Positions 17,773 through 26,269 of a DNA stretch of 64,000 bases are shown in pieces. The notes under the pieces are model-generated. The model had not been told where the DNA came from, made no database searches, and worked only from the letters and a program-made list of their open reading frames with translations. Source of the DNA: JAPOKJ01 sp031421635 (GTDB lineage Bacteria > Pseudomonadota > Gammaproteobacteria > Burkholderiales > Burkholderiaceae_E); contig JANOPA010000115.1 in NCBI GenBank assembly GCA_031421635.1, positions 33,016 to 97,015 on the forward strand, read 5' to 3'. The stretch's first letter is position 1; each line of letters begins with the position of its first letter. Position numbers and translations under genes: made by a program.

Positions 17773-18747
17773 ATGAACCCTCGTCGAACGTTTTCTTGGA
17801 GCCTTTTAGGCCTTGGACTGTGCACCCTGCTCGGCGCCGCTCAAGCTCAGGAATGGCCCAAGGCACCGATCAAATTGGTCGTACCTTTTCCGCCTGGCGG
17901 TACAAGTGACATCGTGGCCCGAATCCTTGCGCCTAGCCTGAGCGAAAAACTCAAGCAATCGGTGATTGTTGAGAATCGGCCTGGGGGCGGCACCACCATC
18001 GCGGCAAAGTCAGTCATTGCTGCCAATGATGGTCACAGCTTTTTGGTCTCGAACAGTGCACCGATTTCCATAGCACCTTTGTTGTTCGATGTCGCCCCGT
18101 ATGACCCCATGAAAGACTTTAGCCATATTGGCATGGTGGGCACGGTGCCTAATGCATTTTTTGTCGCCGCGAACGTCCCCGTCGACACCATGACTCAATA
18201 CGTAAGTTGGGTGAAGACCCAAGGCAAGCCCGTACCTTATGGCTCGGGAGGAGGTGGCTCGATTGGTCACATCGTTGGAGAAATGTTTAAGAACGAACTG
18301 GGTCTACAGATGGACCATATCCCCTACAAAGGTTCGGCGCCGATGTTCCAAGACATGATGGGTGGCCACTTGCTGGTGGGCGTGAACACCCTTCCCGAGG
18401 TCTGGGAGCTCGCCAAGCAAGGGCGCCTCAAGGTGCTTGCGGTTACAAGCCCGGGTCGCTCCAAGATTGCGCCAAACGTACCCAGCATTCTTGAGCTTGG
18501 TTACGGCAAGCTGGTTGCCGAAAACTTCGTCGGAATTTCCGGACCAGCCTCTACGCCAGCCGCTGTGACAAGCAAACTCAACGCGGCGCTCAATGAGACC
18601 CTGAATGATCCAAGAATTGTGACTAGACTCGAAGATCTGGGCTTCGCTCTCAGCAAGTTGACGCCTGCGGGCTTCACCGGCTACGTCCAAAAGCAAGTGA
18701 CTGAATTCAATCCCTTTGTGAAGGCCTCGGGTGCAAAGCTCAACTAG
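17773..18747 (+). CDS. Bug/TctC-type periplasmic solute-binding protein
   Basis: A 324-residue Bug protein with signal peptide (cleavage near AQAQ), ligand-loop motif VVPFPPGGTSDIVAR and NRPGGGTTIAAK. ATG 17773 is preferred over the upstream TTG at 17749 because AAAAGGA lies about 7 nt before it and the signal peptide starts there. It stands alone between the NMT1-like gene and ppk2, with no TctAB pair. The ligand is unknown; family ligands include tricarboxylates, dicarboxylates, amino acids and nicotinic acid. Confidence 0.9.
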   Translation: MNPRRTFSWSLLGLGLCTLLGAAQAQEWPKAPIKLVVPFPPGGTSDIVARILAPSLSEKLKQSVIVENRPGGGTTIAAKSVIAANDGHSFLVSNSAPISIAPLLFDVAPYDPMKDFSHIGMVGTVPNAFFVAANVPVDTMTQYVSWVKTQGKPVPYGSGGGGSIGHIVGEMFKNELGLQMDHIPYKGSAPMFQDMMGGHLLVGVNTLPEVWELAKQGRLKVLAVTSPGRSKIAPNVPSILELGYGKLVAENFVGISGPASTPAAVTSKLNAALNETLNDPRIVTRLEDLGFALSKLTPAGFTGYVQKQVTEFNPFVKASGAKLN

Positions 18748-18810
18748 CCTGGCTTCATTGTGGTGAGTTAAACCGAGACAAAAGAATTTCGCGTCAAGCG
18801 CACGGCGTGG

Positions 18811-18847
18811 AACAAGTGCAAACAAGTGCAAACAAGTGCAAACAAGT
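18811..18847. repeat. Tandem 10-bp repeat upstream of ppk2
   Basis: Three perfect copies of AACAAGTGCA plus a partial fourth (AACAAGT) sit 21 bp before the ppk2 ATG. The 10-bp period is about one helical turn, so the repeats present the same DNA face. This may be a regulator site array or simple slippage. Confidence 0.8.
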
Positions 18848-18868
18848 TTGGATCATTTTGGAGCATGC

Positions 18869-19687
18869 ATGAGCAAAACTGACGATCTCATCAAAAAATA
18901 CCGGGTTAAGGACAAGCTCAAACTTAGCTCGATCAAGCCAGGGGCCACCCCTTTCTCGAAGGACAATGACGAAGCACAAAAAGAGCGGCTGGAAGCATTG
19001 GCCTTAGAACTCGATAAGCTTCAAGATCTTCTGCACGCTAACGGTTCGAGCAAAATACTTTTGGTGCTGCAGGGCATGGACACTAGCGGTAAAGATGGCA
19101 CAGTGCGCTGGGTGTTTGGCCGCACATCGCCGCTGGGCGTAAAGGTGGCCAGCTTTAAAGCGCCCACGGAAGAAGAGCGCGCCCGCGACTTTTTGTGGCG
19201 CTGCCATCAGGTCGTACCTAGGAGCGGTGAGCTGATGGTTTGGAACAGGAGCCATTACGAGGATGTGCTGGTTCCTGTGGTGAATCAATGGATCGACCAG
19301 GATCGAACGAAGCAGCGCTACGCGCAGATCAATGCCTTCGAAGCCATGCTCATCCAAACCGGCACCGTGGTCTTGAAGTGTATGCTGCATATCAGCCCAG
19401 ATGAGCAGAAAAAACGCTTACAGGAGCGCGTTGACGACCCGTCCAAGCATTGGAAATTCAGTCTTGGCGATCTTGAAGTTCGCAAGCAATGGGACAGCTA
19501 CATGAAGGCCTACGAAAGAGCCTTACGCGCGACCTCGACCAAGATCGCCCCTTGGTACGTCGTTCCCTCCGACGACAAACTGCACCGTAATTTGATGATT
19601 GCAGAACTCCTCGTGTCGACGCTGAAAGACCTCAAGCTTAAGGCGCCTGCCGCCAACCCGGAACTGATTGGGCTGGTGATTAGTTAG
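18869..19687 (+). CDS. ppk2: Polyphosphate kinase 2 (PPK2) family nucleotide phosphotransferase
   Basis: A 272-residue soluble PPK2-family enzyme that moves phosphate between polyphosphate and nucleotides (AMP, ADP or GDP). The P-loop LQGMDTSGKDGTVRWVFG, Walker B-like NRSHYEDVLV and lid DPSKHWKFS are intact. ATG 18869 (MSKTDDLIKKYRV) is chosen over the upstream in-frame start because GGAG lies 5 nt before it. Class I, II or III cannot be told by eye. Tandem 10-bp repeats just upstream may affect its transcription. Confidence 0.92.
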   Translation: MSKTDDLIKKYRVKDKLKLSSIKPGATPFSKDNDEAQKERLEALALELDKLQDLLHANGSSKILLVLQGMDTSGKDGTVRWVFGRTSPLGVKVASFKAPTEEERARDFLWRCHQVVPRSGELMVWNRSHYEDVLVPVVNQWIDQDRTKQRYAQINAFEAMLIQTGTVVLKCMLHISPDEQKKRLQERVDDPSKHWKFSLGDLEVRKQWDSYMKAYERALRATSTKIAPWYVVPSDDKLHRNLMIAELLVSTLKDLKLKAPAANPELIGLVIS

Positions 19688-19757
19688 CGCGCAGTCAACC
19701 GGAGCGGGCGACGGGTCGTTACGGACCAACAAACTAACTTTTCCTAGGGAGAACTCA

Positions 19758-20300
19758 ATGGCTGATACAACTGTGGCTCGCGCTGTACCCTCGCAACCGA
19801 AGCGTCGTCGGTTTATGACCGGCTCAGCCAAATCCAGTGTAGCGCTGGCTGCCTTGAGTCTAACCACGAGCGGAGTTACGAGCTTGGGCATGACCAGCAT
19901 AGCCCAAGCGGCTTCGAGCACGAGTCCGGCCCCAGATCTATTGATATCTCTCGGCACCCGCATTGCCATCGAGGTACAAAGTCAACTGGGCCGTGCCAAT
20001 GCAGGCTATTCGGTACACTTTCTTGATTCAGCCGGCCCCTCATGCGACGGTCTACGCCTAGGGCTACAGCAAGCCTTCAGTGTTCATGGATTGCAACTTG
20101 ACGAAGTTGCCGGAGAGCGCAATCACTCTTTGGGTTTAGTCACCATCCGCAACCTCGACACCGGGCGCAGCGCAAAAGTTGAGCTCTTCCCCGAGGCCTT
20201 AAGCCAGGTGGACTTGATCGAGCAGTCATATGCCAGCGCAAGTCAACGAGACCGTGCGATCATGACGGCACCTCGGGATAGTTTATTCTCGCTTTCCTGA
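19758..20300 (+). CDS. Uncharacterised exported protein with Tat-like leader
   Basis: A 180-residue protein I do not recognise. The N-terminus has a basic stretch, PKRRRFMTGS, followed by a hydrophobic core and an AQAA cleavage site, which resembles a Tat leader though only part of the twin-arginine consensus is present. The mature part has a likely mixed alpha/beta domain with one cysteine (GPSCDGLRLGL). GGGAGAA upstream of the ATG is a strong ribosome site, so expression is likely. No link with its neighbours is apparent. Confidence 0.68.
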   Translation: MADTTVARAVPSQPKRRRFMTGSAKSSVALAALSLTTSGVTSLGMTSIAQAASSTSPAPDLLISLGTRIAIEVQSQLGRANAGYSVHFLDSAGPSCDGLRLGLQQAFSVHGLQLDEVAGERNHSLGLVTIRNLDTGRSAKVELFPEALSQVDLIEQSYASASQRDRAIMTAPRDSLFSLS

Positions 20301-20461
20301 GTCGCCTCTGAATGTCCAGCCCCGGCTTCGGCACTAGCCGCCCACGCTCCTAGGTCACACCAAGCTAGGCCTCACCGCGATCTCTAAAATCGCGCTGTAA
20401 TGCCTAGTGCTTGGATACGACACAATTGCGAGTAGTGAACCCAAATATTTAGGAAATAAGA

Positions 20462-21325
20462 ATGCAGTTCCCAACGACAAAATTTCTCAAGTCAATCGCC
20501 CTTTGTGCTGCTCTAAGTGTCAGTGCGATCAGCCAAGCCCAACAAGTTTTCCGTATCACGGCAATCCCCGACGAATCCCCCACGGAATTGGCGCGCAAGG
20601 CAGGGCCGCTGGTGAAGTACCTGGAAGCCAAGCTCGGCATGAAGGTGGAATACACGCCGGTCACGGACTACGCCGCATCGGTTGAAGCGCTCGCGAATAA
20701 AACCGTGGACATGGCCTGGTTTGGCGGCTTTACCTTTGTTCAGGCCAACGTTCGCTCGGGCGGCAAGGCGGTTCCCTTGGTGCAACGTGAGGAAGACGAA
20801 AAGTTCCGTTCGGTGTTTATCACGACCGATGCGAACATCAAATCCTTAGCCGACCTCAAAGGCAAGACGGTTAGCTTCGGCTCGCAGTCCAGTACGTCGG
20901 GTCATTTAATGCCGCGTAGCTACTTGCTAGAAGCCAAGCTCGATCCCGATACGGACTTTAAGCGGGTCGCTTATTCTGGAGCGCATGACGCCACCATTGC
21001 CGCCGTGGCCTCCGGGAAAGTGGACGCAGGTGCGTTGAATATTTCAGTTTGGGAAAAGTTTGTTGCTGACAAGAAAGTCGACACGAGCAAAGTGCGTGCG
21101 TTCTACACCACACCCACCTACTACGATTACAACTGGACCGTCCATGCCGACATGCCCGCTGCTCTAAAAGAAAAGCTGACTAAGGCATTCCTGGACCTCA
21201 ACAAAAACACCCCGGAAGGCAAAGATATTTTGGAGTTACAGCGTGCTACGCGCTTCGTGGCCACCAAGGCTGAAAACTACAAGGGTATTGAAGCTGCGGC
21301 GAAGAGTGCCGGTCTGCTTAAGTAA
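20462..21325 (+). CDS. PhnD-family solute-binding protein (putative selenate/phosphonate type)
   Basis: A 287-residue periplasmic protein of the phosphate/phosphite/phosphonate binding family (PhnD/PtxB fold). It has a signal peptide (cleavage near SQAQ), then FRITAIPDESPTELARKAGP, VDMAWFGGFTFVQA and SFGSQSSTSGHLMPRSYL, which hold the ligand-binding residues. It resembles proteins named putative selenate-binding, a name resting mostly on genomic context. No ABC ATPase or permease follows, so it is an orphan here. AGGAA lies 6 nt before the ATG. Confidence 0.82.
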   Translation: MQFPTTKFLKSIALCAALSVSAISQAQQVFRITAIPDESPTELARKAGPLVKYLEAKLGMKVEYTPVTDYAASVEALANKTVDMAWFGGFTFVQANVRSGGKAVPLVQREEDEKFRSVFITTDANIKSLADLKGKTVSFGSQSSTSGHLMPRSYLLEAKLDPDTDFKRVAYSGAHDATIAAVASGKVDAGALNISVWEKFVADKKVDTSKVRAFYTTPTYYDYNWTVHADMPAALKEKLTKAFLDLNKNTPEGKDILELQRATRFVATKAENYKGIEAAAKSAGLLK

Positions 21326-21364
21326 GCAACTGCAGGCAGAAGTCTAAAGTGCGCTGAGCTTTGG

Positions 21365-22354
21365 TCAATCCGCTTTAATTTGAGCCCGCCTCACAATATC
21401 GCTCCAAATCTTCTGCTCTGCCGCAATAAAGGCGGCGAATTCGTTTGGTGGTCCGCCACCGCCAATAGCGTTGTCGTTCGCAAAACGCTCAGTGACGGCA
21501 GAAGATTTGAGCGCTTTCAGACACTCCTCCTGTAAACGCTTAACAATTTCCGGTGGAGTTCCGGCCGGGGCCAACACCCCATACCACTGAGAAGTTTCGA
21601 AATTCTTAAACCCCATTTCAGCCACCGTCGGCACATCCGGCATGGCCGGAATACGCTTACTCGTACCCACCGCGATGGCGCGCAATTTGCCAGAGCGAAT
21701 ATGGGCTGCGAGAGCCGGCATACCAGCCGAGGCAGCCTGGGTTCGGCCACCCAGTAAATCCGTTAATTGCGGGCCCGTTCCGCGATAAGGAATATGGGTG
21801 ATGAACATTCCGGTGACTAACTTTAGATACTCCATGGCCAAATGGCCTGCACTGGCATTACCCGCCGAGCCGTAATTAAGCTGACCTGGATGAGCCTTTA
21901 CATATTTCACAAACTCTTTAAAGTCTCTGGCAGGTACATCCGGGTGAATCACAAAGACATTCGGCACCTTGGCGAGCAGAGTCACGGGTATAAAGTCTTT
22001 GTTCACATCGTAAGCATGCTTACTCATCATGTACGGGTTGACGGCAAGTGTGCCAACGTGCCCAAGAATGATGGTATGTCCGTCAGGTGCAGCTTTTGCC
22101 ACCTCGCTCATCGCGACCACGCCTGCACCACCCGCTTTGTTCTCGACGTAAACATTTTGGCTCAGTTGCTTACTCATCTCAGCGGCCACCGTGCGAGCAA
22201 CAATTTCTGAGGTACCCCCAGGAGCAAAAGGTACGACGAAACGGATTGTCTTGCTCGGCCACTCGGCAGCACTCGCTTTGAGTGGAGCAAGTGCCAAGGC
22301 AACACCCGCACCCGCCGTCTCCAAGAACACCCTCTTGGATAGATTAAGCTTCAA
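21365..22354 (-). CDS. Bug/TctC-type periplasmic solute-binding protein
   Basis: A 329-residue Bug protein, third in an operon after the IlvD/Edd dehydratase and a zinc-ribbon membrane protein. A TTG start at 22354 is preferred: GAGAGG lies 5 nt upstream, and the codon overlaps the last codons of the preceding gene, implying translational coupling. The leader (KRVFLETAGAGVALALAP, cleavage near ASAA) is followed by VVPFAPGGTSEIVAR. It probably binds the sugar acid, or a related acid, degraded by the operon's dehydratase; this is inferred from context only. Confidence 0.88.
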   Translation of the reverse strand: MKLNLSKRVFLETAGAGVALALAPLKASAAEWPSKTIRFVVPFAPGGTSEIVARTVAAEMSKQLSQNVYVENKAGGAGVVAMSEVAKAAPDGHTIILGHVGTLAVNPYMMSKHAYDVNKDFIPVTLLAKVPNVFVIHPDVPARDFKEFVKYVKAHPGQLNYGSAGNASAGHLAMEYLKLVTGMFITHIPYRGTGPQLTDLLGGRTQAASAGMPALAAHIRSGKLRAIAVGTSKRIPAMPDVPTVAEMGFKNFETSQWYGVLAPAGTPPEIVKRLQEECLKALKSSAVTERFANDNAIGGGGPPNEFAAFIAAEQKIWSDIVRRAQIKAD

Positions 22355-22832
22355 TGGTGCCTCTCGGCAAACGCACATTCTCGACCGCCCTTAACTCGCT
22401 CTGATAGCCCCAGCGCCATTTGTGATGACAGCGCCTACAGCTCACTAAGAGCCCGTCTCGGTTGAGGTCATGAGCGATCCGGGTTGGCATATTATTGACA
22501 CCCGGAATTTCGCGGCGAACTACGCTAAAACTCGGATAGCCACAAGGCGGGCACACGGCAATTTCACCCATCGAGCGCGCCAGCAGGATCGAGCGTGAAT
22601 ACTTCCTGAAAGCGACCCAGGCGATTGAGACTCCACAAACGATCATCACCATCGTCACCAGCACGGTCACGATACGCTCGCGCGAAGAAAATAGCTCAAA
22701 CCCGATGGTTAGAAGGATCAGACACACAAACGCTGCGACCAGCCAAAGATGCGACTCTCGCAACTGCCGTTGATACCATCTTTGAAAGCCAAGCTGCCCA
22801 ATCCGACCTAAATCTTGTTCATTGGTTAACAT
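22344..22832 (-). CDS. Small membrane protein with C-terminal zinc-ribbon-like cysteines
   Basis: A 162-residue protein I do not recognise. Two transmembrane segments (about residues 30-50 and 58-78) are followed by a soluble part with two cysteine pairs, CPPCG and CRRC, about 45 residues apart, which look like a split zinc ribbon. ATG 22832 is chosen because GGGAGAGG lies 7 nt upstream. It sits between a dehydratase and a Bug protein and overlaps the latter by 11 bp. A role in sensing or assembling the uptake system is conceivable but unsupported. Confidence 0.7.
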   Translation of the reverse strand: MLTNEQDLGRIGQLGFQRWYQRQLRESHLWLVAAFVCLILLTIGFELFSSRERIVTVLVTMVMIVCGVSIAWVAFRKYSRSILLARSMGEIAVCPPCGYPSFSVVRREIPGVNNMPTRIAHDLNRDGLLVSCRRCHHKWRWGYQSELRAVENVRLPRGTIEA

Positions 22833-22903
22833 AGTGCAGCCTCTCCCTTGCCGCTCCAAAATATTTCAAAACTTCCGCTCGAAACTTTTAGACCATAATT
22901 ATT

Positions 22904-24721
22904 TTAATGATTATCACGGGGAATCCCCATGGTTTGTGCAATCCGTTGATAGTTCACCGCAAAATCTAGACAAGCTCCTGAATCGAGCTGACCGATATGC
23001 TTACGCTGAAGCTCTTGCCACGGCGTTTGACTCTTTGGATAGTTCGGCTTGAATTTGGCACGCCGCTTGGCGAGTTCAGCATCCGTAATCAGCATATCCG
23101 CGCGACGTTTCTTAAGGTCAATCCGCACCCGATCGCCTGTCTTGAGAAGTGCTAGCCCTCCTCCCACCGCCGCCTCGGGTGAAGCGTTCAAAATTGAAGG
23201 GCTTGCCGAGGTGCCCGACTGACGGCCATCGCCGAGACAGGGCAACATTGTGATGCCCTGTTTGACGAGCGCATCGGGTGGCAGCATATTGACCACCTCC
23301 GCAGCACCTGGATAACCCACCGGACCCGTGCCACGAATGACCAAAATACAGTTTGCGTCAATCTTTAACTTCGGATCGTTAATCCGGTGGTGGTAGTCCT
23401 CAGGCCCCTCAAACACAATCGCCCGCGCTTCGAAGGCATTGAGGTCCTTGGGGTTCTCCAAATATTTTTTGCGAAACTCTGGAGAGATGACCGAAGTTTT
23501 CATCACGGCGGAATCGAATAAATTTCCTGACAATACGGCGAATCCGGCGCTGTGCATCATGGGCTCGTCATAGGCCTTGATAACCTTGCGATTAGTCGTC
23601 ACGCTCGTCTTCCAAATCTCGCCCGTCGTTTTGCCCGACACAGTGAGCACATCAGCATGCAACTTACCGGCTTGGAGCAATTCGAACATGACGGCGGGTA
23701 CACCACCGGCGCGGTGGAACTCTTCACCCAGATACTCGCCCGCAGGCATTAAATTGGTCAGGAGCGGAATTTTATAGCCAACCTTGTCCCAGTCCTTGAT
23801 ATTCAACTTCACACCCATGTGGCGTGCGATAGCGGTGACATGCGGCGGGCAATTTGTCGAGGCACCGAGCGCGCTCGCCGCCACGATGGCATTTTCAAAC
23901 GCTTTTCGGGTGAGGACGTCAGAAGGTTTCAAGTCCTCGTGCACCATTTCTACGATGCGACGCCCGGTCAGATAGGCCATTTGAGGCCGTTCACGATACG
24001 GTCCAGGAATTGCGGCACAGCCCGGCAAAGACATACCCAGAGCCTCCGCGACGGAGTTCATCGACAGGGCTGTACCCATGGTATTGCAATGGCCCACGGA
24101 AGGCGCCCCGGAGGCCACCATCGCCAGGAACTTATCGTAGTCGATTCGACCCGCGGCCAACTCTTGACGAGCATGCCAAACAATCGTGCCTGAACCCGCT
24201 AGACCCTCACCCCAGTAACCGTTCAACATCGGCCCACCAGAGAGCACGATTGAAGGAATGTTGACCGTGGCAGCTCCCATCAACATCGCTGGGGTGGTTT
24301 TGTCACAGCCGGTAGTCAGTACGACGCCGTCCATCGGATACCCGTGCAGCACTTCTACCAAACTGAGATAGGTGAGATTCCGGTCGAGCGCTGCAGTCGG
24401 ACGTTTACCCGTTTCTTGAATCGGGTGCACCGGGAATTCAAAGGGAATGCCGCCAGCATCACGAATGCCTTCGCGCACTCTTTGCGCCAACTCAATGTGA
24501 TGACGATTGCAGGGCGAGAGATCGCTACCGGTCTGGGCAATGCCGATAATCGGCTTGCCCGAATTGCGCAACTCGTCCAGGGTCAAACCAAAGTTCATAT
24601 AGCGCTCGAGATAGAGCGCCGTCATGCCGGGGTTGTCGGGGTTATCGAACCAGGCACGTGATCTCAGGGCCGCCTTCTGGAGCGTTTTCTTAGGCTCTTG
24701 CGCCCTCTTTTTAATCATCAT
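22904..24721 (-). CDS. IlvD/Edd family dehydratase, probable aldonic acid dehydratase
   Basis: A 605-residue iron-sulphur dehydratase. Relatives act on dihydroxy acids in branched amino-acid synthesis (IlvD), 6-phosphogluconate (Edd) or free sugar acids such as L-arabinonate and D-xylonate. The cysteines expected to hold the cluster are visible in SPCNRHH, TTGCDKTTPA and GHCNTMG. Length and the N-terminal region (SRAWFDNPDNPGMTALYLER) resemble the sugar-acid branch more than biosynthetic IlvD. It heads a three-gene operon with a membrane protein and a Bug protein. Arabinonate/xylonate dehydratase is the best guess; the substrate is untested. Confidence 0.87.
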   Translation of the reverse strand: MMIKKRAQEPKKTLQKAALRSRAWFDNPDNPGMTALYLERYMNFGLTLDELRNSGKPIIGIAQTGSDLSPCNRHHIELAQRVREGIRDAGGIPFEFPVHPIQETGKRPTAALDRNLTYLSLVEVLHGYPMDGVVLTTGCDKTTPAMLMGAATVNIPSIVLSGGPMLNGYWGEGLAGSGTIVWHARQELAAGRIDYDKFLAMVASGAPSVGHCNTMGTALSMNSVAEALGMSLPGCAAIPGPYRERPQMAYLTGRRIVEMVHEDLKPSDVLTRKAFENAIVAASALGASTNCPPHVTAIARHMGVKLNIKDWDKVGYKIPLLTNLMPAGEYLGEEFHRAGGVPAVMFELLQAGKLHADVLTVSGKTTGEIWKTSVTTNRKVIKAYDEPMMHSAGFAVLSGNLFDSAVMKTSVISPEFRKKYLENPKDLNAFEARAIVFEGPEDYHHRINDPKLKIDANCILVIRGTGPVGYPGAAEVVNMLPPDALVKQGITMLPCLGDGRQSGTSASPSILNASPEAAVGGGLALLKTGDRVRIDLKKRRADMLITDAELAKRRAKFKPNYPKSQTPWQELQRKHIGQLDSGACLDFAVNYQRIAQTMGIPRDNH

Positions 24722-24836
24722 GTCTCCTGCCTTGAATATCGCTAGTGTAGCGCTGTCGCCGGTCCAAAATCGCCTGGAACTGCTTGTTTTTGAATTTGAA
24801 GGGGATCGGGTAGCCTATAGGTCCCCCTAGCTTTGG

Positions 24837-24853
24837 GCGTCCCGGCGGGACGC
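24837..24853 (+). promoter_or_regulatory. Inverted repeat just upstream of the CNNM/CBS gene start
   Basis: A perfect 7-bp inverted repeat, GCGTCCC-GGC-GGGACGC, ends 6 nt before the GTG at 24860. If it forms in mRNA it buries the only purine-rich GGGA near the start, so it could limit translation. It may also be a protein binding site. Confidence 0.4.
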
Positions 24854-24859
24854 TGATTT

Positions 24860-26131
24860 GTGGAAAACTTACCCCTTTGGGCACAAGCCCTCGCCCTCGT
24901 GGTGCTTTTGCTGATATCGGCCTTCTTTTCAATTGCCGAGACCAGCATGATGGCCCTCAACCGGTACCGCTTGCGACATCTCGCCAAGCAGGGAAACCGC
25001 TCAGCCAAACTTGCCGAGAGTCTTCTCAAACGCACGGAGGAGCTACTTGGAACGATTCTCCTCGGTAACAACTTGGTCAACACAGCGGTCACCACGCTGG
25101 TCACTGCTTTTGCCATCAATTACTTTGGCAACAATGACACGGTGCTGCTCGTCGCCACGACTGTGGTCGCCCTACTCATCATCGTGTTCTGCGAAATCAC
25201 CCCGAAAGTGATCGGTGCGACCTACCCGGAGAAAGTCGCCCTGCCAGCGAGCTACGCGCTGAACTTTTTCATGAAAGCCTTCAAACCGATTGTTTGGGCG
25301 GTTAATCTCGTGGTTCGGCAATTGTTTCGGATCATGCGGATCAAAACGGGCGAAGTGACGCAAGTCAAACTATCCACCGAAGAACTGCGCTCGATTGTGC
25401 TTGAGACCGGTGGCTTCATGCCGCAAAAGCATCGTTCGATCTTGCTTAACCTGTTTGATCTTGAACACATTACCGTTGATGATGTGATGACTTCTCGCAT
25501 GAAGGTCGAGGCGCTTGATGTCGCCGCCGACCCGGAGAACATTAAAGAGCAGCTCGTCACCTGCTACCACAACAAACTCCCTGTTTACGAAGGCGAATTA
25601 AACCAGGTGATTGGCACACTGCACGTACGGCGAGTACTCGCCTTACTCCAAAAATCCAGCTTTGAAGTGGAGGACTTGAAAGCGATGTTAGTGCCGCCCT
25701 ACTTTATTCCCAGCGGCACGCCAGCCTTTAAGCAACTACAGTTTTTTCAAGAAAACCGACAACGCATGGGCTTGGTGGTGGACGAATATGGCGAAGTGCT
25801 GGGTTTGGTGACCTTCGAGGATATTATCGAAGAGATCGTGGGCGAATTCACCACCACCATTCCTGGCGGGCAAAAGGGCATTGCCTGGGACGAGCATCAG
25901 GAAGTCAGCCTCGATGCGGCGACCAGCCTGAGAGTGATCAATCGCAGGCTCGGCACCCAATTCCCCCTAGACGGCCCGAAAACACTGAACGGTTTTATCC
26001 TCGAGCTTTTGCAGGAGTTGCCCGAAGCGAATGTCAGTTTAAAGTTTGCGGAATTGGTCATCGAAGTGACCCAGGTGGAGGACAATTCCATCCGTTCCGT
26101 AAGGCTCAAACGCTGGCCCACACCCCACTGA
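24860..26131 (+). CDS. CNNM/CBS-domain membrane protein (HlyC/CorC family)
   Basis: A 423-residue inner-membrane protein. The N-terminal CNNM (DUF21) domain has three or four membrane helices with the family motif FSIAETSMMALNRYR. Two CBS domains follow (about 210-330), and then a CorC_HlyC domain (about 345-420). Family members are linked to magnesium and cobalt homeostasis or efflux. The start is GTG. It is divergent from the IlvD/Edd operon. An inverted repeat lies just upstream of the start codon. Confidence 0.9.
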   Translation: MENLPLWAQALALVVLLLISAFFSIAETSMMALNRYRLRHLAKQGNRSAKLAESLLKRTEELLGTILLGNNLVNTAVTTLVTAFAINYFGNNDTVLLVATTVVALLIIVFCEITPKVIGATYPEKVALPASYALNFFMKAFKPIVWAVNLVVRQLFRIMRIKTGEVTQVKLSTEELRSIVLETGGFMPQKHRSILLNLFDLEHITVDDVMTSRMKVEALDVAADPENIKEQLVTCYHNKLPVYEGELNQVIGTLHVRRVLALLQKSSFEVEDLKAMLVPPYFIPSGTPAFKQLQFFQENRQRMGLVVDEYGEVLGLVTFEDIIEEIVGEFTTTIPGGQKGIAWDEHQEVSLDAATSLRVINRRLGTQFPLDGPKTLNGFILELLQELPEANVSLKFAELVIEVTQVEDNSIRSVRLKRWPTPH

Positions 26132-26269
26132 GAGCGCTGCGGCGACAGGGCGCACCGTTCATCCCAACGCTCTCGGCCACTCATCTACTACCCTGGCCCT
26201 AAGGCTATTCAAAGCCCCCCCGGATGCCCGATCATTAGTGCCAAATAAGTCCTTTATTCAGGAATTGGC

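Noticed and set aside
18811..18847. CRISPR-like array
   Set aside because: Units are 10 bp with no spacers and no cas genes are present.
26129..26174. Terminator after the CNNM/CBS gene
   Set aside because: GAGAGCG and CGCTCTC are complementary but 32 nt apart with no T-run; too weak to call.
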